DNA from: Sphaerosporella brunnea
Taxonomy: Eukaryota > Ascomycota > Pezizomycetes > Pezizales > Pyronemataceae
DNA: 64,000 bases
Direction: 5' to 3'
Assembly (NCBI GenBank): GCA_008704415.1
Contig: VXIS01000015.1
Coordinates: 229,566 to 293,565 of the forward strand
The notes beneath the pieces are model-generated. The model did not search any database, had not been told where the DNA came from, and was given only the letters and a program-made list of their open reading frames with translations. This document shows, in pieces, positions 48,601 to 60,400 of this stretch. Both the position numbers and the translations under genes were made by a program. The first letter of the stretch is position 1. Every line of letters begins with the position of its first letter.

Positions 48601-51215
48601 CGTAAACTGTTTGCTGAAATTTGTTCCCGAACCGCAGCCGCTGGATTTGTGTTGCTGCTGCTGCAACACAATCGAAGCCTAGGGCTCCTGCCTGCGAATT
48701 GGGACTATCGATGCCGGCGGTCTCTAGCGGAGAAGTGGTACGTAGGTCGCTATTTTCCGCTAGAATCCGCCATGGTGACGTGTTTAATGAGGTGGTGTCT
48801 TCAATCTTGTCCGATGCCGTTTCTCTGGGTGGGAGCAGGAGCTTTTCTAGAGCTTTTGGTGGTGATAGGCCGGGTCCAAAAGAGGAGAGGAATGCTGGAG
48901 CCCTTGAAAGGTTCGAGACCAAGGTCAAAGGGGGTGGGGGAGGGGATTTGGATGTATTTCGTGAATAGTGACAGAGGCGATAGCCTTTGCTTAGGACAGG
49001 AGACATGCGCTACTGGACGGTCAGTGATGTGACGGCAGCACGACAAGAGCACTCAGTACGTACGATACCGGATTGCACAGATCGGGTAGGTCAACGATTG
49101 TCAGATCCGCAAGAACCACCTCCTTTGGGGTGTCTCTATGCTCCTCCCTCCTGTAGATAGCTTCTCGCCACCGCCAGACGATGAGGCTGGGAAAGACGAG
49201 CGAGGATCCTCCAAGTGCTGATTGTACGGCGTGTCAAAGGGCTTCGTAACCGCCGTGAGCAATCGACAACGCAGTGAATATCTTTGCGACTAGGTTCTCG
49301 GTGATCTTGGGGTCGGGTCAGCTTCTGGTGCAGTGGTGCTCTTGGCTGGGCAACGGTTCTCCGGATCTCCACCTTTGTTCCAGTCCGTGCGATCGTTATC
49401 ATCAGCCGCCATCTTCACGCTTGGAAGTACCCTCCTAAACGTCCGTGCAAACCAGCTGTCGCCCCCTTGGCCGATAGGTTATTGGTCGCAGGTGCAAAGC
49501 GGAGTAGCGCAAGGACCTTTGAACTGTAAAATAAGCACCACTACTGGGAGAAGACTTGCAAGTACCACAATGTAGACTAGACTGCGTGCCAGTGAGAAAT
49601 TCGCAAGTGCAACGTTAACTTGAATTTCTGCCATCACCAAAATACACCAAGCAACGCTTAGGTCACTTGTGGGTCCTTCTGAGTCTGTGTGTCACAGTGC
49701 GGTGAACCGGTTGTTTGTTGACATTGAGGTTCTCCTGCTTCGCATGCTGCCCAATCGAAACTATTTGGGGGGGGGGGGGGGGCACCAAAGGGCAGGCTAC
49801 CTATCTGCCTGTGGCGCCGGACCATGTGTGATGTTTGCACAGCTTTTCTATCCTTTTAGTTTCCTGGCCCCTGCTCGTCGTGAATGGACAAGCAATGTTT
49901 TTAAGACTCTCGTGTCATACATCCAGCACTTCGTTCCAAATGGTCCGGTAGACAGGTTTTGCAGAAATGAAGCTCGTCACGGGTGGTGGTGTTTTTTTTT
50001 TTTTTAAATTTCTTTTTGCTCTCACACGACGCTGGAGTGTTTTATCGTATTGTAGCACATACAGAAAAATAAACGGGCTTTCGGCAGTGTCGTCGACCTC
50101 TCGGATAGAGATCCCCGCAAATGCGGAGCAGCACCACGCTAGGCCCGGTAGGGACTTCATGGATAATACATAAGCAAGTAAGACGTGCGGAAAGAGATAA
50201 CGTGTTCACGAAGTATTCATAGAATACATAGAGTACTTAGGCAGACCTGGTGGTGCAGCAGCGCAAAGACCCCCATCAGTGATCAGAAGACGATGATGAA
50301 CAAACTCGCGAAAAAATAAAGCACACATGCGCTCCCCGCATGCAAATAAAGCACCCTGTTAAGCTACGGCAAAGGAGCGTCTAAACGATGTGCGGTGATG
50401 GTCCCCGCTGGAGAAACGACTGCGCAGTAGTCCCGGCAGCTTAGGACAGAGATGTAAACCCCATCCGCGACAATTTCTCTTTGGGAAAGCCGTTGATGTT
50501 GGATCGTATAAATCGTATGTGCTGTTGCGGTGTGTGTGTGTGTGTGAGCAGCACGCCGCCCAACCCGCCCATGGCCAACCGCTAGACAAGCCTTCAGACC
50601 TGCCAACCACCTCCATTATTCCCGACGGCCACTCATATTTCAGAGTGTCTACATAGTGCTACGGCGCATGTAGGTTGTCCGACGGGCGGTGCTTTCTTTT
50701 CCTCGAATAGACGTTACTCCTCGCAGACATACATACCTACCTCTGGCCATCCGTCCATCCATCCATCCATCCATCTTGTCTTCGAATTCTACCCGGTGGA
50801 ACGCCGACGGATCGCGCATGGAAAACGCATGCAGCAAGAGTGGAGTAAGCACCTACTTACCTTCGAGAAGTTGCAAGCTCCCGTGAGCCAGGAACCACAT
50901 AGTCGATATCGATTCGCTCGTTTAAGTCTGAAGGCAATAATGCCGGTAGATTGGCGTGTTAAGACGCGGGAAGCCCAAAAAGCTGATGGCATGGGTGGGT
51001 GTGTGGTGTGGTGACTGCGGGTGGTGTGGCTCGCCCAGCGGAAAAAAAAAGTTTTTGTTTCCGCGTTGTCGTCTCGCTGACCAACGACATGAATCCAAGA
51101 CGGCGGCAACAGGAGTACGGGTAGTTACAGATACAGCGAAACAGCTTCTGTTTCATCGCGAGGCATGAGGCATGGCATGGATGAGGCGACCGTGGCGCGC
51201 TGTCGTTGATGTTTG

Positions 51216-51250
<35 letters not shown>

Positions 51251-51739
51251 GTGCTGGTGAAGAAAAAGCATCATCATCATCGCCTGCCCGTGGATGGGCA
51301 GCGAGAGGAGAGAAAAAAACAATTCAAAATGGGCGTGTGCGGCGTCCATTCTTAATTCTGCCCATGCAAAGACCCAGTCTTTCTGGTGTTTGTTTGTTTG
51401 TTTGCATCGCTTTCTTTGAGCGCTCGTCGCTCGCTCGTGCAGCCTGTTTCGTAGCCTGTTCCTTCACTTTGTTCCCTCCTTCCCCGTTCGCATCGCAGGC
51501 CCGTTTTTTGTGGTAGTGTAGCACCACGCAGCCTGCAGCAATCGGCGCGGAAACAACCCACACAAAGTGCATGTGTGTGACGCTCAGCCTTGTCTGGGGA
51601 CTGCGTTTGAGACCGATACGATCCAGCCAACCAGCCAACGAAACAACTGGAGAAACGCACGTCCGCGTAGCATCGGAACTGCGGCTTTGGGGGCCCTCGC
51701 CGCTGAATGGAAGCAACGGTCTGCACGCGATGAAGAGAG

Positions 51740-51771
<32 letters not shown>

Positions 51772-52728
51772 AAAAAGACACATCGAGAGATAACCAGATA
51801 CAAAGTATCGACATTGATTGAACGAGGGGACCGTGCACAGATAAACTTCAACAAACTCAGTCGAGATGGCAAGCACTCTATAGTAGCAATGATCGAAGAT
51901 CGCACGCCGGCCGGCTGCTACGTACTCTATTCTACTCCACACATCGATGCTGGGCATCCCGTCCGTAGAAACACCGCAGCCACTCCAACGCGTTATCAGT
52001 GCATACACCTTATTCTTTCGCCGTGCTGGGTAGTGGTGTGCGGTACCTGAGACCACATTGCTCTTAGATATATCCATAATATAATAATAGGAACATCACC
52101 GCTCCGGAAGGGACCATGAAGCCGAAAAGTTGACCTGGGTACCTGCCTCCATCGAGACCTCGAAGTCGAAGTTGACCGCAAGTCACCAGTAGGATGGCCG
52201 CCGCGGGTATACTGTGGCCGCTAGCGGCTGAGAAGCAGTGGCGGTGGGTCCTGCCAAGGGGGCCCGAAAAGAGGCCGAGGCATACCTTTCCCGGCCCATC
52301 ATCGCCAACACACACACAATTGTGTGCTCTCTACGATTGCAAAATTAACTAAATCGACTAGAGCAGGATTGGCCAAACATCAGACGCCCTCCAAACGTGC
52401 AACTCAACCGTTGATACTGCAGCCCCCCCTCCCCCGGGCCCAGGAGCTCTGGATATGGATACTGTCACAGTTGCTGGCATGCCGGGGGGTGGTGGGAGCT
52501 ACTGCACAGAGAGACCCCAGAATCAGACGTCGACAACCCCCCCCCCCCCACGTCTAACCAACGGTATGTATCGCGTTACAGCTCTGGAGGAGGAGGGCTA
52601 AGAGGCCACCCCCCCAAGTAACAGCAGCAGCTGTCTTGCCTTAGTCGCTTCCCACAAGCAACACCGCTGTCCAGGTCAAAAAGGCGGCGGTAGAACGCAC
52701 ACGGCCCTGAAGCAAAGGAACTTGAATG
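45644..52728. other. 7-kb intergenic region, no supported gene
   Basis: Divergent spacer between the DUF3292 gene and Myb-C. Contains (CATC)n near 50753-50774, (GAT)n at 51216-51250 and a G run near 49767. There are an A run of about 29 near 51741-51769 and a C run near 52540. Fragments on the minus strand around 47.9-49.4 kb look vaguely coding but give no coherent gene model or known domain. Confidence 0.45.
51216..51250. repeat. (GAT)n microsatellite
   Basis: About twelve GAT units. Confidence 0.9.
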
Positions 52729-53208
52729 ATCTCCATACTTCTTTAAAGCAAAGCCGCTGCTCTTTCTTCTTTTGCGAACAGTCTTCAGCATCACATCACC
52801 TCACATCACATCACATCAACATCGTCCGTGCACCCCCCCTCATCAGCTCTTGCACTTTGTTCTCTTGTCAAAGCCCCGCCAGCAATTGAAGGATACGATA
52901 ACAAGTCCGCCTTTACTTTTTCCATTCGAAAAAAAATAAAAATAAACAAGGACGCACCCCACCCACGCACCCCCCCCCCCCCCAGCCAGTTGACAACCTA
53001 CCCATCCGAAGGCACGGGCCGATCACCTCAAGGGCAGGAACACTATAAGACACCCGCGTTGTTCTGCATATCCACCCCATCGGTTGTGTGGGCCTTTTTC
53101 TTCTTTTTAAACTCTTCGTACGACTGCAGACATTCGTCTTCAAGCATCTGCTCTTCTGCCGCTATATACATATATTAGCTTTTGCCTTCTCTACTTATTT
53201 TTTTCGCC
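52729..53208 (+). promoter_or_regulatory. ATG-free leader and promoter of Myb-C
   Basis: No ATG occurs on the plus strand for 480 nt before the start at 53209. The region is C/T-rich and contains CTATATACATATAT about 50 bp before the start codon, a possible TATA-like or AT-rich element. Transcription start not visible. Confidence 0.45.
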
Positions 53209-53468
53209 ATGAGTTCACCGGCCGTAAACATTACTACACCCCCCACTCCCGCTGCTGCTGCTACTAGCACCACACCAGCTGCAACTCCTACTCCTACTCC
53301 TACTCCTACACCCCCTTCCGTATCCAAGGTAAGCGAATGCCCTTGCGTCGAGGCTCCCCAGACAGCGAATGTGGCTGACATTAGCACTTAGGGCCGTAAA
53401 GGTGCTGCTGCCGGAGGAGGAAAGGCGTGGACTGCTGCAGAGGTATAAACAAAACTTTCTAGCCAAGT

Positions 53469-53523
<55 letters not shown>

Positions 53524-54435
53524 CACGCAAAGAGCTCGAAGGCCTAACAGGTCAAACAGGAAGTATATCTGCTCCAGAAGCGGCTCGATAGAGTGGCCTA
53601 CAAGAAGATTGCGAGCCATCTGGAGAAGACCGAGTTAGCATGCCGACTGCACTACCACCAGCTCTCCCATGGCGGCAACCGGCGGAAGCGAAACAACTCG
53701 GTCTCATCAAATGGATCAAACACCTCTGCACCTAGCCCCGCAGCCAGCCCCTCGGCAGCTTCCCCTTCGGCAGCTTCCCCTTCGGCAACCAAGAGCTTTG
53801 CCACAACCAGCTTCTCTCCCGTGAATGCCGCTGGCGCGATCCAGAAGCCTGGAACTCCGAGCACTGCGATGTCGAAGATCAAGGGCAAGCCCTTACTTCC
53901 CAAGCCAGCTGATGGACCGGCCACTGGTGCTGGAGCGATCTCGATGCCTCACCGCCAAAACAACGCCAAGGGCAAGCCGCTGAGAGTGAACTGCAACCCG
54001 GATGCCGTCGACAAGGAAAAGCTCAAGAGACTGGTGAAGGCCAACGAGCACAAATTCTGGGAAATGATTGCGGCGCAGTATGGCGAGCCCGTTGATGGCG
54101 AACAGCTCCGCAACATCTGGCAGAAGGGCATGGGAATTGAGGCCCCTCCAACCCCCGCCATTTCTCCCTCCAGCCAGGCCTCTTCCCCCACTGTCGAGAT
54201 TTGCATGGAAGAGGCCAACATGCACACCATCGCAACTGTCAGCGAAGTTTCCACGCCTTCTTCGGTATCTCTCAGCCCAACTGCTGTGGCTTTCAGCGTT
54301 TCAGAAGTGGCTTCGATTCGCGAGGAGGCGATGGATGATTTGCTAGAGGAGGATGAGGAACTGCAACAGGTAGATTGCAAGCAGCCCAGCATGATCGGGA
54401 CGATGGTCGCCGAAACCGTTCAAATGGCAGCATGA
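53209..54435 (+). CDS. SANT/Myb protein with LACRLHYHQLS motif (Myb-C)
   Basis: Three exons (53209-53328, 53392-53442, 53560-54435) with introns of 63 and 117 nt give 348 residues. The start ATG at 53209 has the context TCGCCATGAG. The N-terminal 40 residues are Ala/Thr/Pro-rich with a (TP)n run encoded by CTCCTA repeats. The first SANT repeat spans ~52-98 (KAWTAAEEVYLLQKRLDRV...KKIASHLEKTELACRLHYHQLS), a well-conserved fungal signature, followed by a basic GGNRRKR. A Ser/Pro/Ala linker with tandem SPSAA units follows. A second SANT-like segment at ~205-247 (DKEKLKRLVKANEHKFWEMIAAQYG...LRNIWQKG) precedes an acidic C-terminus. It is a likely nuclear regulator. The second intron contains an uninterrupted run of 54 T. 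An upstream AG nine bases before the chosen acceptor would insert VKQ. Confidence 0.9.
53470..53523 (+). repeat. 54-base poly(T) inside Myb-C intron 2
   Basis: An uninterrupted T run between the donor and acceptor of a 117-nt intron, making up almost half of it. Length may be unstable in vivo or inexact in the assembly. Confidence 0.9.
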
Positions 54436-57400
54436 AACGTGGACGAAACGACAGCAACGTTTAGGAAAGGGTGGGGGGACCTACAACCACGACCACAACA
54501 CATCATCTTACAACACCACCTCACGATCTCAATTGAATCACGATAAAAAATTGACACACGTTTCACATTTGCCCCTCCATTCTGGTTGCTCCTTGCCCCT
54601 TCCTATAACGTACGAATTTATGAAGGTTTTCACAAAAGAGGCGACGGAGTTTCGGTTCCTTTTTTTTTTCCTTTTTTCCTTTTTTCCTTTTTTCCCCTCT
54701 GCTTTGCAATGTTTTTGCTGCGTTGCTTTTTTTTTTTTTTTTTTTTTTGCCGTTTCTTTGCTTTTACGGGTTCATCAGCATCATCGACATCATCAACTAT
54801 TACCGGTAGTTTTTATTGCTTAGTTTTTCTTTGTGTGGGCATGCATATTGGGGGTCAGGTACGGTCATTGGCGCACGGAATTCTAGGGGGCGCTACTTCA
54901 TCTTCAGCATCATCATCATTCGTTGTACTGGACTTGGATTGGGAGTTTTTGACTGGGCTGCATGGGATTGGACGAATTGGATAGCCGGCTATGCTACCTG
55001 CCGGTATGCGTTGGAAAAGAGGTGGCATGATGGGACGAACCGACAAGGGACTTCGATGGGATGGGGGCTCGGGATTACAAGGACGAAAGATGGACCATAC
55101 ACGGGAGGAAGAAAGGAATGGATGGAAGGGAGGTGAAGAATCGAGATGGAAACTGGGTGGGATCGTTCTAGATCGATTCCGAGCCGTGAAGCTATCGGAT
55201 TGGATGGGGGAGTTTTTTTTTTTTCCTTTTTTGGTTTTTGGCTTTTTGGGAGTCTTTTTTTCACTTTCTAACCACTAACATCAACAACTGGCACAATAAT
55301 GTAGTAGTTTCTTGTTTTTGCTTCATTTTTCACTTGCCTTACTTACCGATATACTAAGTCCCCTTAAGCTTTGGTCTCTTTTATCCACTACTAGTAAATT
55401 AGGGTCTGCTTTTTTGGTTGCCGGAGAGGAAGAAGGAAGGTGTTTAGTTAATTTCAATCAATTAACATGGGTTGCTTGCTACATCTCTCTCTCAATCATA
55501 TTGCATCTGTAACAAAAGTGCAACTTTCAAATGTCATAGAATCGACCGGGATATCGATCCTTCCTCATCGTTGTCTGCGACATCGATATCATCACCATCA
55601 TCATCATCATCATCCTCAGGCACGGACGGACCAGGCACGGACCAGGCACCAGGGAGAATCAGATATATCCTGGGACCATATCAATCAATCGCTCAAGGTA
55701 TCAAAAAGCAATTCCTCCTCCGTCCGTCCCCACAAACGGCAGTCCCTTCCCGGCTACCTCCTCTTTCTACATATATAAGTATGTACTCGTACTCTCTGCT
55801 CAACATACCCGGCAACCAGGCCCGCGCCAGCCTGGCTGCAGGTAGTAGTTGCAGCAAGCAAGCTGGGTAAAGTAAGGTGTGGGTGGGTGGGTGCTCGCTC
55901 ACCGATTTCCAGATGCGATCCGAAACCCCCGCCGGCCGCGGCCAAAACGCAAAACGCAAAAACGCAAAACGCAAGAGCCGAAACCGATCGGGCCGTTTTG
56001 TGGTCCCGCCCCCCCCACCCCGCTTGTTAACCCCACTACTTACTCCTCAAAGAAAAAAGTTCAGCCCCGCCGGTTCGTCTCTACCATGCCCAGTGTGAGG
56101 GGAAGGAGGGGGATGGGGAGTACCGGTGTTCATCCAACTCTCTACATACGCTTCGAATATGCAGGCTTCGTTTTTTAGAGTATCCATCTACCTTAGTATG
56201 CGTACGGCTACACAGTCCCGAAACGGAGGGTTCGAAGACTCGAAGGGGGAAGTTCCTCCCAGCCACATCACATCGAGAAAAAAAAGCCAGCAGCAAAATA
56301 CATCGCCATGCAGGAGCCGATGCGCGCGTGGCGCAGATGCAAGCGCTCGAACCCCTCCCCTACCTAACCCTGCCCGGATATCTTCTTGTTGCTTAGCTTC
56401 GGCAAAAAACACTATCCTAAAAAGAAAAAAGAAAAATCAATACTACTTCCCGATTGTAGTTTGCAGAGCCGTGAAATTGCTTGATGTTGTTCTTTCCCCA
56501 TAGAACTACAATGTTTTGTGAGGTAGAGGAACCAATTGTGTTGATGGCTGGCTGGATGGCTGACGGTGGGGTTAGGCTGTCGTCGCGTCGGAAGAAAGAC
56601 AGCCTGACAGAGGGCCTAACGGCCAACACCTCAAAAACCCAAAATAAAAAAAAAACAAAATAAAAAAACGACAAAACGTAACAAAATATTGAAAAATCAG
56701 GGGGACAATTGAAACTGCCACGATTCGGCAAGTGCGAGAGTGTGGGTGCGCGTGGTGGATGGTGGGTGTGTTGCGTTGCCTTTTTCTGCCTCTTCCAATT
56801 GTTTGCTTGCACGACAGGCAGGAACAACTGCAACTGGTACCTACAGCGTCATCACCACCACCATTATCAAAAATGTTTGGTGGTGATACGGCATAGCCGT
56901 GCTGAATTAAAAAAAAAAATCGTGCGTGCAGAAACATTCCTCCCCCCCCCCCCCCAGCCACCCATCGTGCTTCGTTTTCCACGGACATCCTTGATCTGCG
57001 GAGACGGCGCGGTTTACGCTTGTCAAGTGTAAGTGGGCTTGCTGCTGCTGCTGCTGCTTTGTACACGTCAATCCGCCAGCGCAATGTTTTGCAGGTACCG
57101 CCAGACCGTTCATTCCGGTGACATTGGTATGGGATGACAGAGCCGGCAGAAAGAAGGCTTGCATGATATGGGGAACGGTGAGAAGAGATGCCACAACAAG
57201 GGAAAAAAATCATTAGATCTGCGCTTCGTCTCGATGGCCTTCCCTTCTTTCCCCAAAAGGGAGAATAGGGAAGATCAATTGCATGCCCAGCTAACCCTAA
57301 TGCGCCTTGTGCAGGAAAGGTGATGCACCGACTTTCGGAAAGAAGGGGCAGAAAAGAATGTCATACCGGACCTCCCACCAAGAAAGCAGAGTACATACAG

Positions 57401-57470
57401 CCTGCCGACTTGCCTGCTGCGACGCGTTGGCAGCCCCAATTAGAACATGTCAAGGACAGCCTAGGTATGA
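54436..57470. other. convergent 3-kb intergenic region, no gene seen
   Basis: Between the 3' ends of Myb-C and the dehydratase gene. Contains T/C-rich runs near 54660-54700 and 54729-54749, (CAT)n near 55588-55612, a C run near 56941 and a (CTG)n tract near 57041. No supported coding frame. Confidence 0.45.
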
Positions 57471-60400
57471 TTAGCCAAGAATAAAATCAACTACTGTGCG
57501 GATTATTGCTGATGATCGACTGTGATGCTTAACTCGGGCGTCGGTGTGATGATTTGTCTGCCCCAGGAAAAACAACCAAACATCGCTCTCGGAAGGACCA
57601 TCCAAACAGAACATCCGGACCGGATATGGGCTAGAAGGAGGTGAGGAACATGAACGTACCCCGTGACTAGCGTCGCCAACCAAGTAGGCGTATTTCGCGA
57701 GAGTTCCTCGATTGACCTTCATCCTCGGCGCTTCCCACTTGCTCAAGCGTGCAGCTATCTCCTCGTCGCTCACATCCATGCTGAGCTCGTTTGTTTCCGC
57801 ATCAATTGTCACGACGTCTCCATCTGTAGTTCCCGTTTATCGTCAGCAACCGCTTGTCACCAATTGGTCATCTGCCGCGGCCTTAAAGAGAGGGGTAGTT
57901 TGTGCGTTGTCCGCTCGCTGCATAGACTTGGCTGCTCGACAGAAATAGGAATCCAGACTTCGGGGAATTGTCGCTCTCACCTTGGAGTGCAGCTATGGGA
58001 CCTCCGACCTGCGCTTCGGGAACGATGTGACCTAGCAAAGCAGAGTTAGTCTTGAGCGAACCTGCACGAAAAAAGCGTCAAACCATACCGACAATGAACC
58101 CGTGGGACGCTGGTCGTCGATCTTGGATTAGCACTCCATCAGCACACTCTCCGGATAACAACCACTTACCGCCAGAGTACCTGCCATCAGTGATGAGAGC
58201 CACGTTGCGAAGGCCAGCGCCCATTAGAGCACCACTGGATTTCAATTGTTCGGGCTGTAGAGAAAGTTAGCTAACTGTTGTCTGCCTTCTGCCGCTTCTG
58301 ATAGCTGTATAGACAGCTGGAACATGCTGGTTATTTCAGGCTCTCCAAACGATGTTGAACACGATTGCCAACAGTTGTCTATGCAATGCTGCTGCAAGAA
58401 ACCACGGCCCATTTCCAGATATACTCGGATACCACAAGGGGTAAATCCGGGCATTCACGAATTCTCAATCCAGCCTGACCTGCATCCACCACTTCAAGCT
58501 CTGGAGTGGGTGTGCACCTCCTTGTCAAACGACTATCATCCGGTCTGCCACGAGTTGTGAGACACGCGGTCTATCTGACGGCGTTTGGAAGCCCAAAAGC
58601 TGATAGATCGCAACCAAAGCTCCGTATCCAGAGCAAGGCATCATGATGGAATCAAACGCTGTGCTTAGGTTCTAGCCCCGAGGGCCGTTCGCAATCATAC
58701 TTGCCGATGCAATATATGCTTTTGCTGGATGTTCGGTGGTGTCATGCAGCATTGATTTCGACTTGGTCTGCTGAACGGCAAACGGTTGTGTGTTGGCAAG
58801 CCGGACTGATAGGGTTGGACAGGAATCGTGTTTGACATCGAAACGAATATCGATAACGCAGGGTACAATGCATGCGTCGACGGTATGTATTCCAGGATTC
58901 CCCGCAATTTGATGATGGTTTGTCCAAGATTTTGATAGCGAAAGTAGCCAGGATAGCCCCTCATGACGTAGTGAACTGTGTAATATGCTGCATGAAAAAC
59001 CTCTAGGCCCCCGAGAAGGCGTCCTAGTGAACTAAGTTCTTCTGATGTCTTCCAAGTATGGTGCATAGGTTGTCACTCGGAGTTGTCGAAATCGCCTGTT
59101 CAGAAGAGCGCACCTACCAAATCCCCAACATGTTCCAGAAAAAAAAAAAAAAAAAAAAAAAAACCCGGAATGTATTCAGTGCACAAGAAGAAAGAAAGAT
59201 GACTCACCATTCCAGGCCCACCCTTTGGTCCCTCGTAACGAACACAGAGCACCGTATTTTCCTCTGGATCGATTTCTCCCTTGTGCAATTTTGAAATCAG
59301 GTCCTCCTCTCTGTCGAATACCATTGCTTTACCGCTAAATCGGCGGCCTTCTTTTCCAGTGATCTTAGCTACAGCGCCTCCGGGCGCTAAGTTTCCCTTC
59401 AAAATCCGAATATGTCCAGACTCTTTGATAGGGTCACTGAGGGAACGAATCATGTCCTGGCCTGGATCCAAACTAGGTGCGCCCCAGACGTTTTCCTTCA
59501 ACGTTTTACCGGTAACCGTAGGGATGTCGCCATTTATTAACCCTGCGTGGATTAGGAGCTTTAGGACAGCTGGAAATCCACCGATCTCAACCAAGTCCGC
59601 TACCATGTACTTGCCCGACGGCTTTAAGTTGGCCAGCACAGGTACTTTGTTTGACACTCTAACACGACGTCAGTATGCGATGAGCTCACGTCAAAACCCG
59701 CTGGGGACGCCATACCGTTGGAAGTCATCGATGCTAAGTTCTACGTCCGCAGAGTGTGCGATGGCGAGATAATGCAACACTGAGTTGGTTGACCCGCCCA
59801 TGATCATGGAACTTACTAACGCGTTCTCTAGAGACTCCTTGGTTATCAAATCTCTGGGCTTGATATCCTTTTCCAGGCAGATTTTGATGGCCTCGGCAGC
59901 TTTCAAGCACTCGCGCATTTTGGCAGGAGAGTCTGCCAGAGTAGTCGAAGAGCCGGGCAACGTCAGACCCATCGCCTCGATACCGGTAGCCATCGTGTTT
60001 GCGGTGTACATCCCACCGCAGGCTCCGGGCCCGGGACACGCATTTTTCACGACGCCACCGAGTTCCTCTTCGGTAATTTTGCCGTACATCAGCGCACCAT
60101 GGGCCTCGAAACACGTGGAGATGTTGACAGGTTTCCCGAAGGCCTCGCCACCTTTGATTGACCCGCCGTATATCATCAAGGAAGGTCTATTGTGCCGAGC
60201 CATGGCCATGATACCTAGGTGAGGTCAGTAACTGCCTGGCCTTAAGTGCAAACGAGGAACACCAACAGCCAGGCATGTTCTTGTCACAGCCGGGGATGGA
60301 GATGTTTGCATCCTGATTGGTTGTAAGCATTGGCTGACGAACAAAAGCAAAGAATTGAGTACGTGGTGCTGAGCGCAGGTGGTGCTGAAGAGGAGGATGA

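Noticed and set aside
47950..49400. Minus-strand fragments that look partly coding (e.g. REAIYRREEHRD...EVVLADLTIVDLPD)
   Set aside because: I could not join them into a gene with consistent phases or match a family; possibly a decayed gene, but not supportable.
57516..57632. Alternative last exons of the dehydratase (acceptors near 57632 or 57521)
   Set aside because: The first would leave a 28-nt intron and the second has a weaker pyrimidine tract; the acceptor at 57558 is preferred, though not proven.
59139..59164. A run in intron 10 as proof of a retroposon
   Set aside because: No convincing target-site duplication and no reverse-transcriptase or RNA-gene similarity; similar A runs occur throughout the window.
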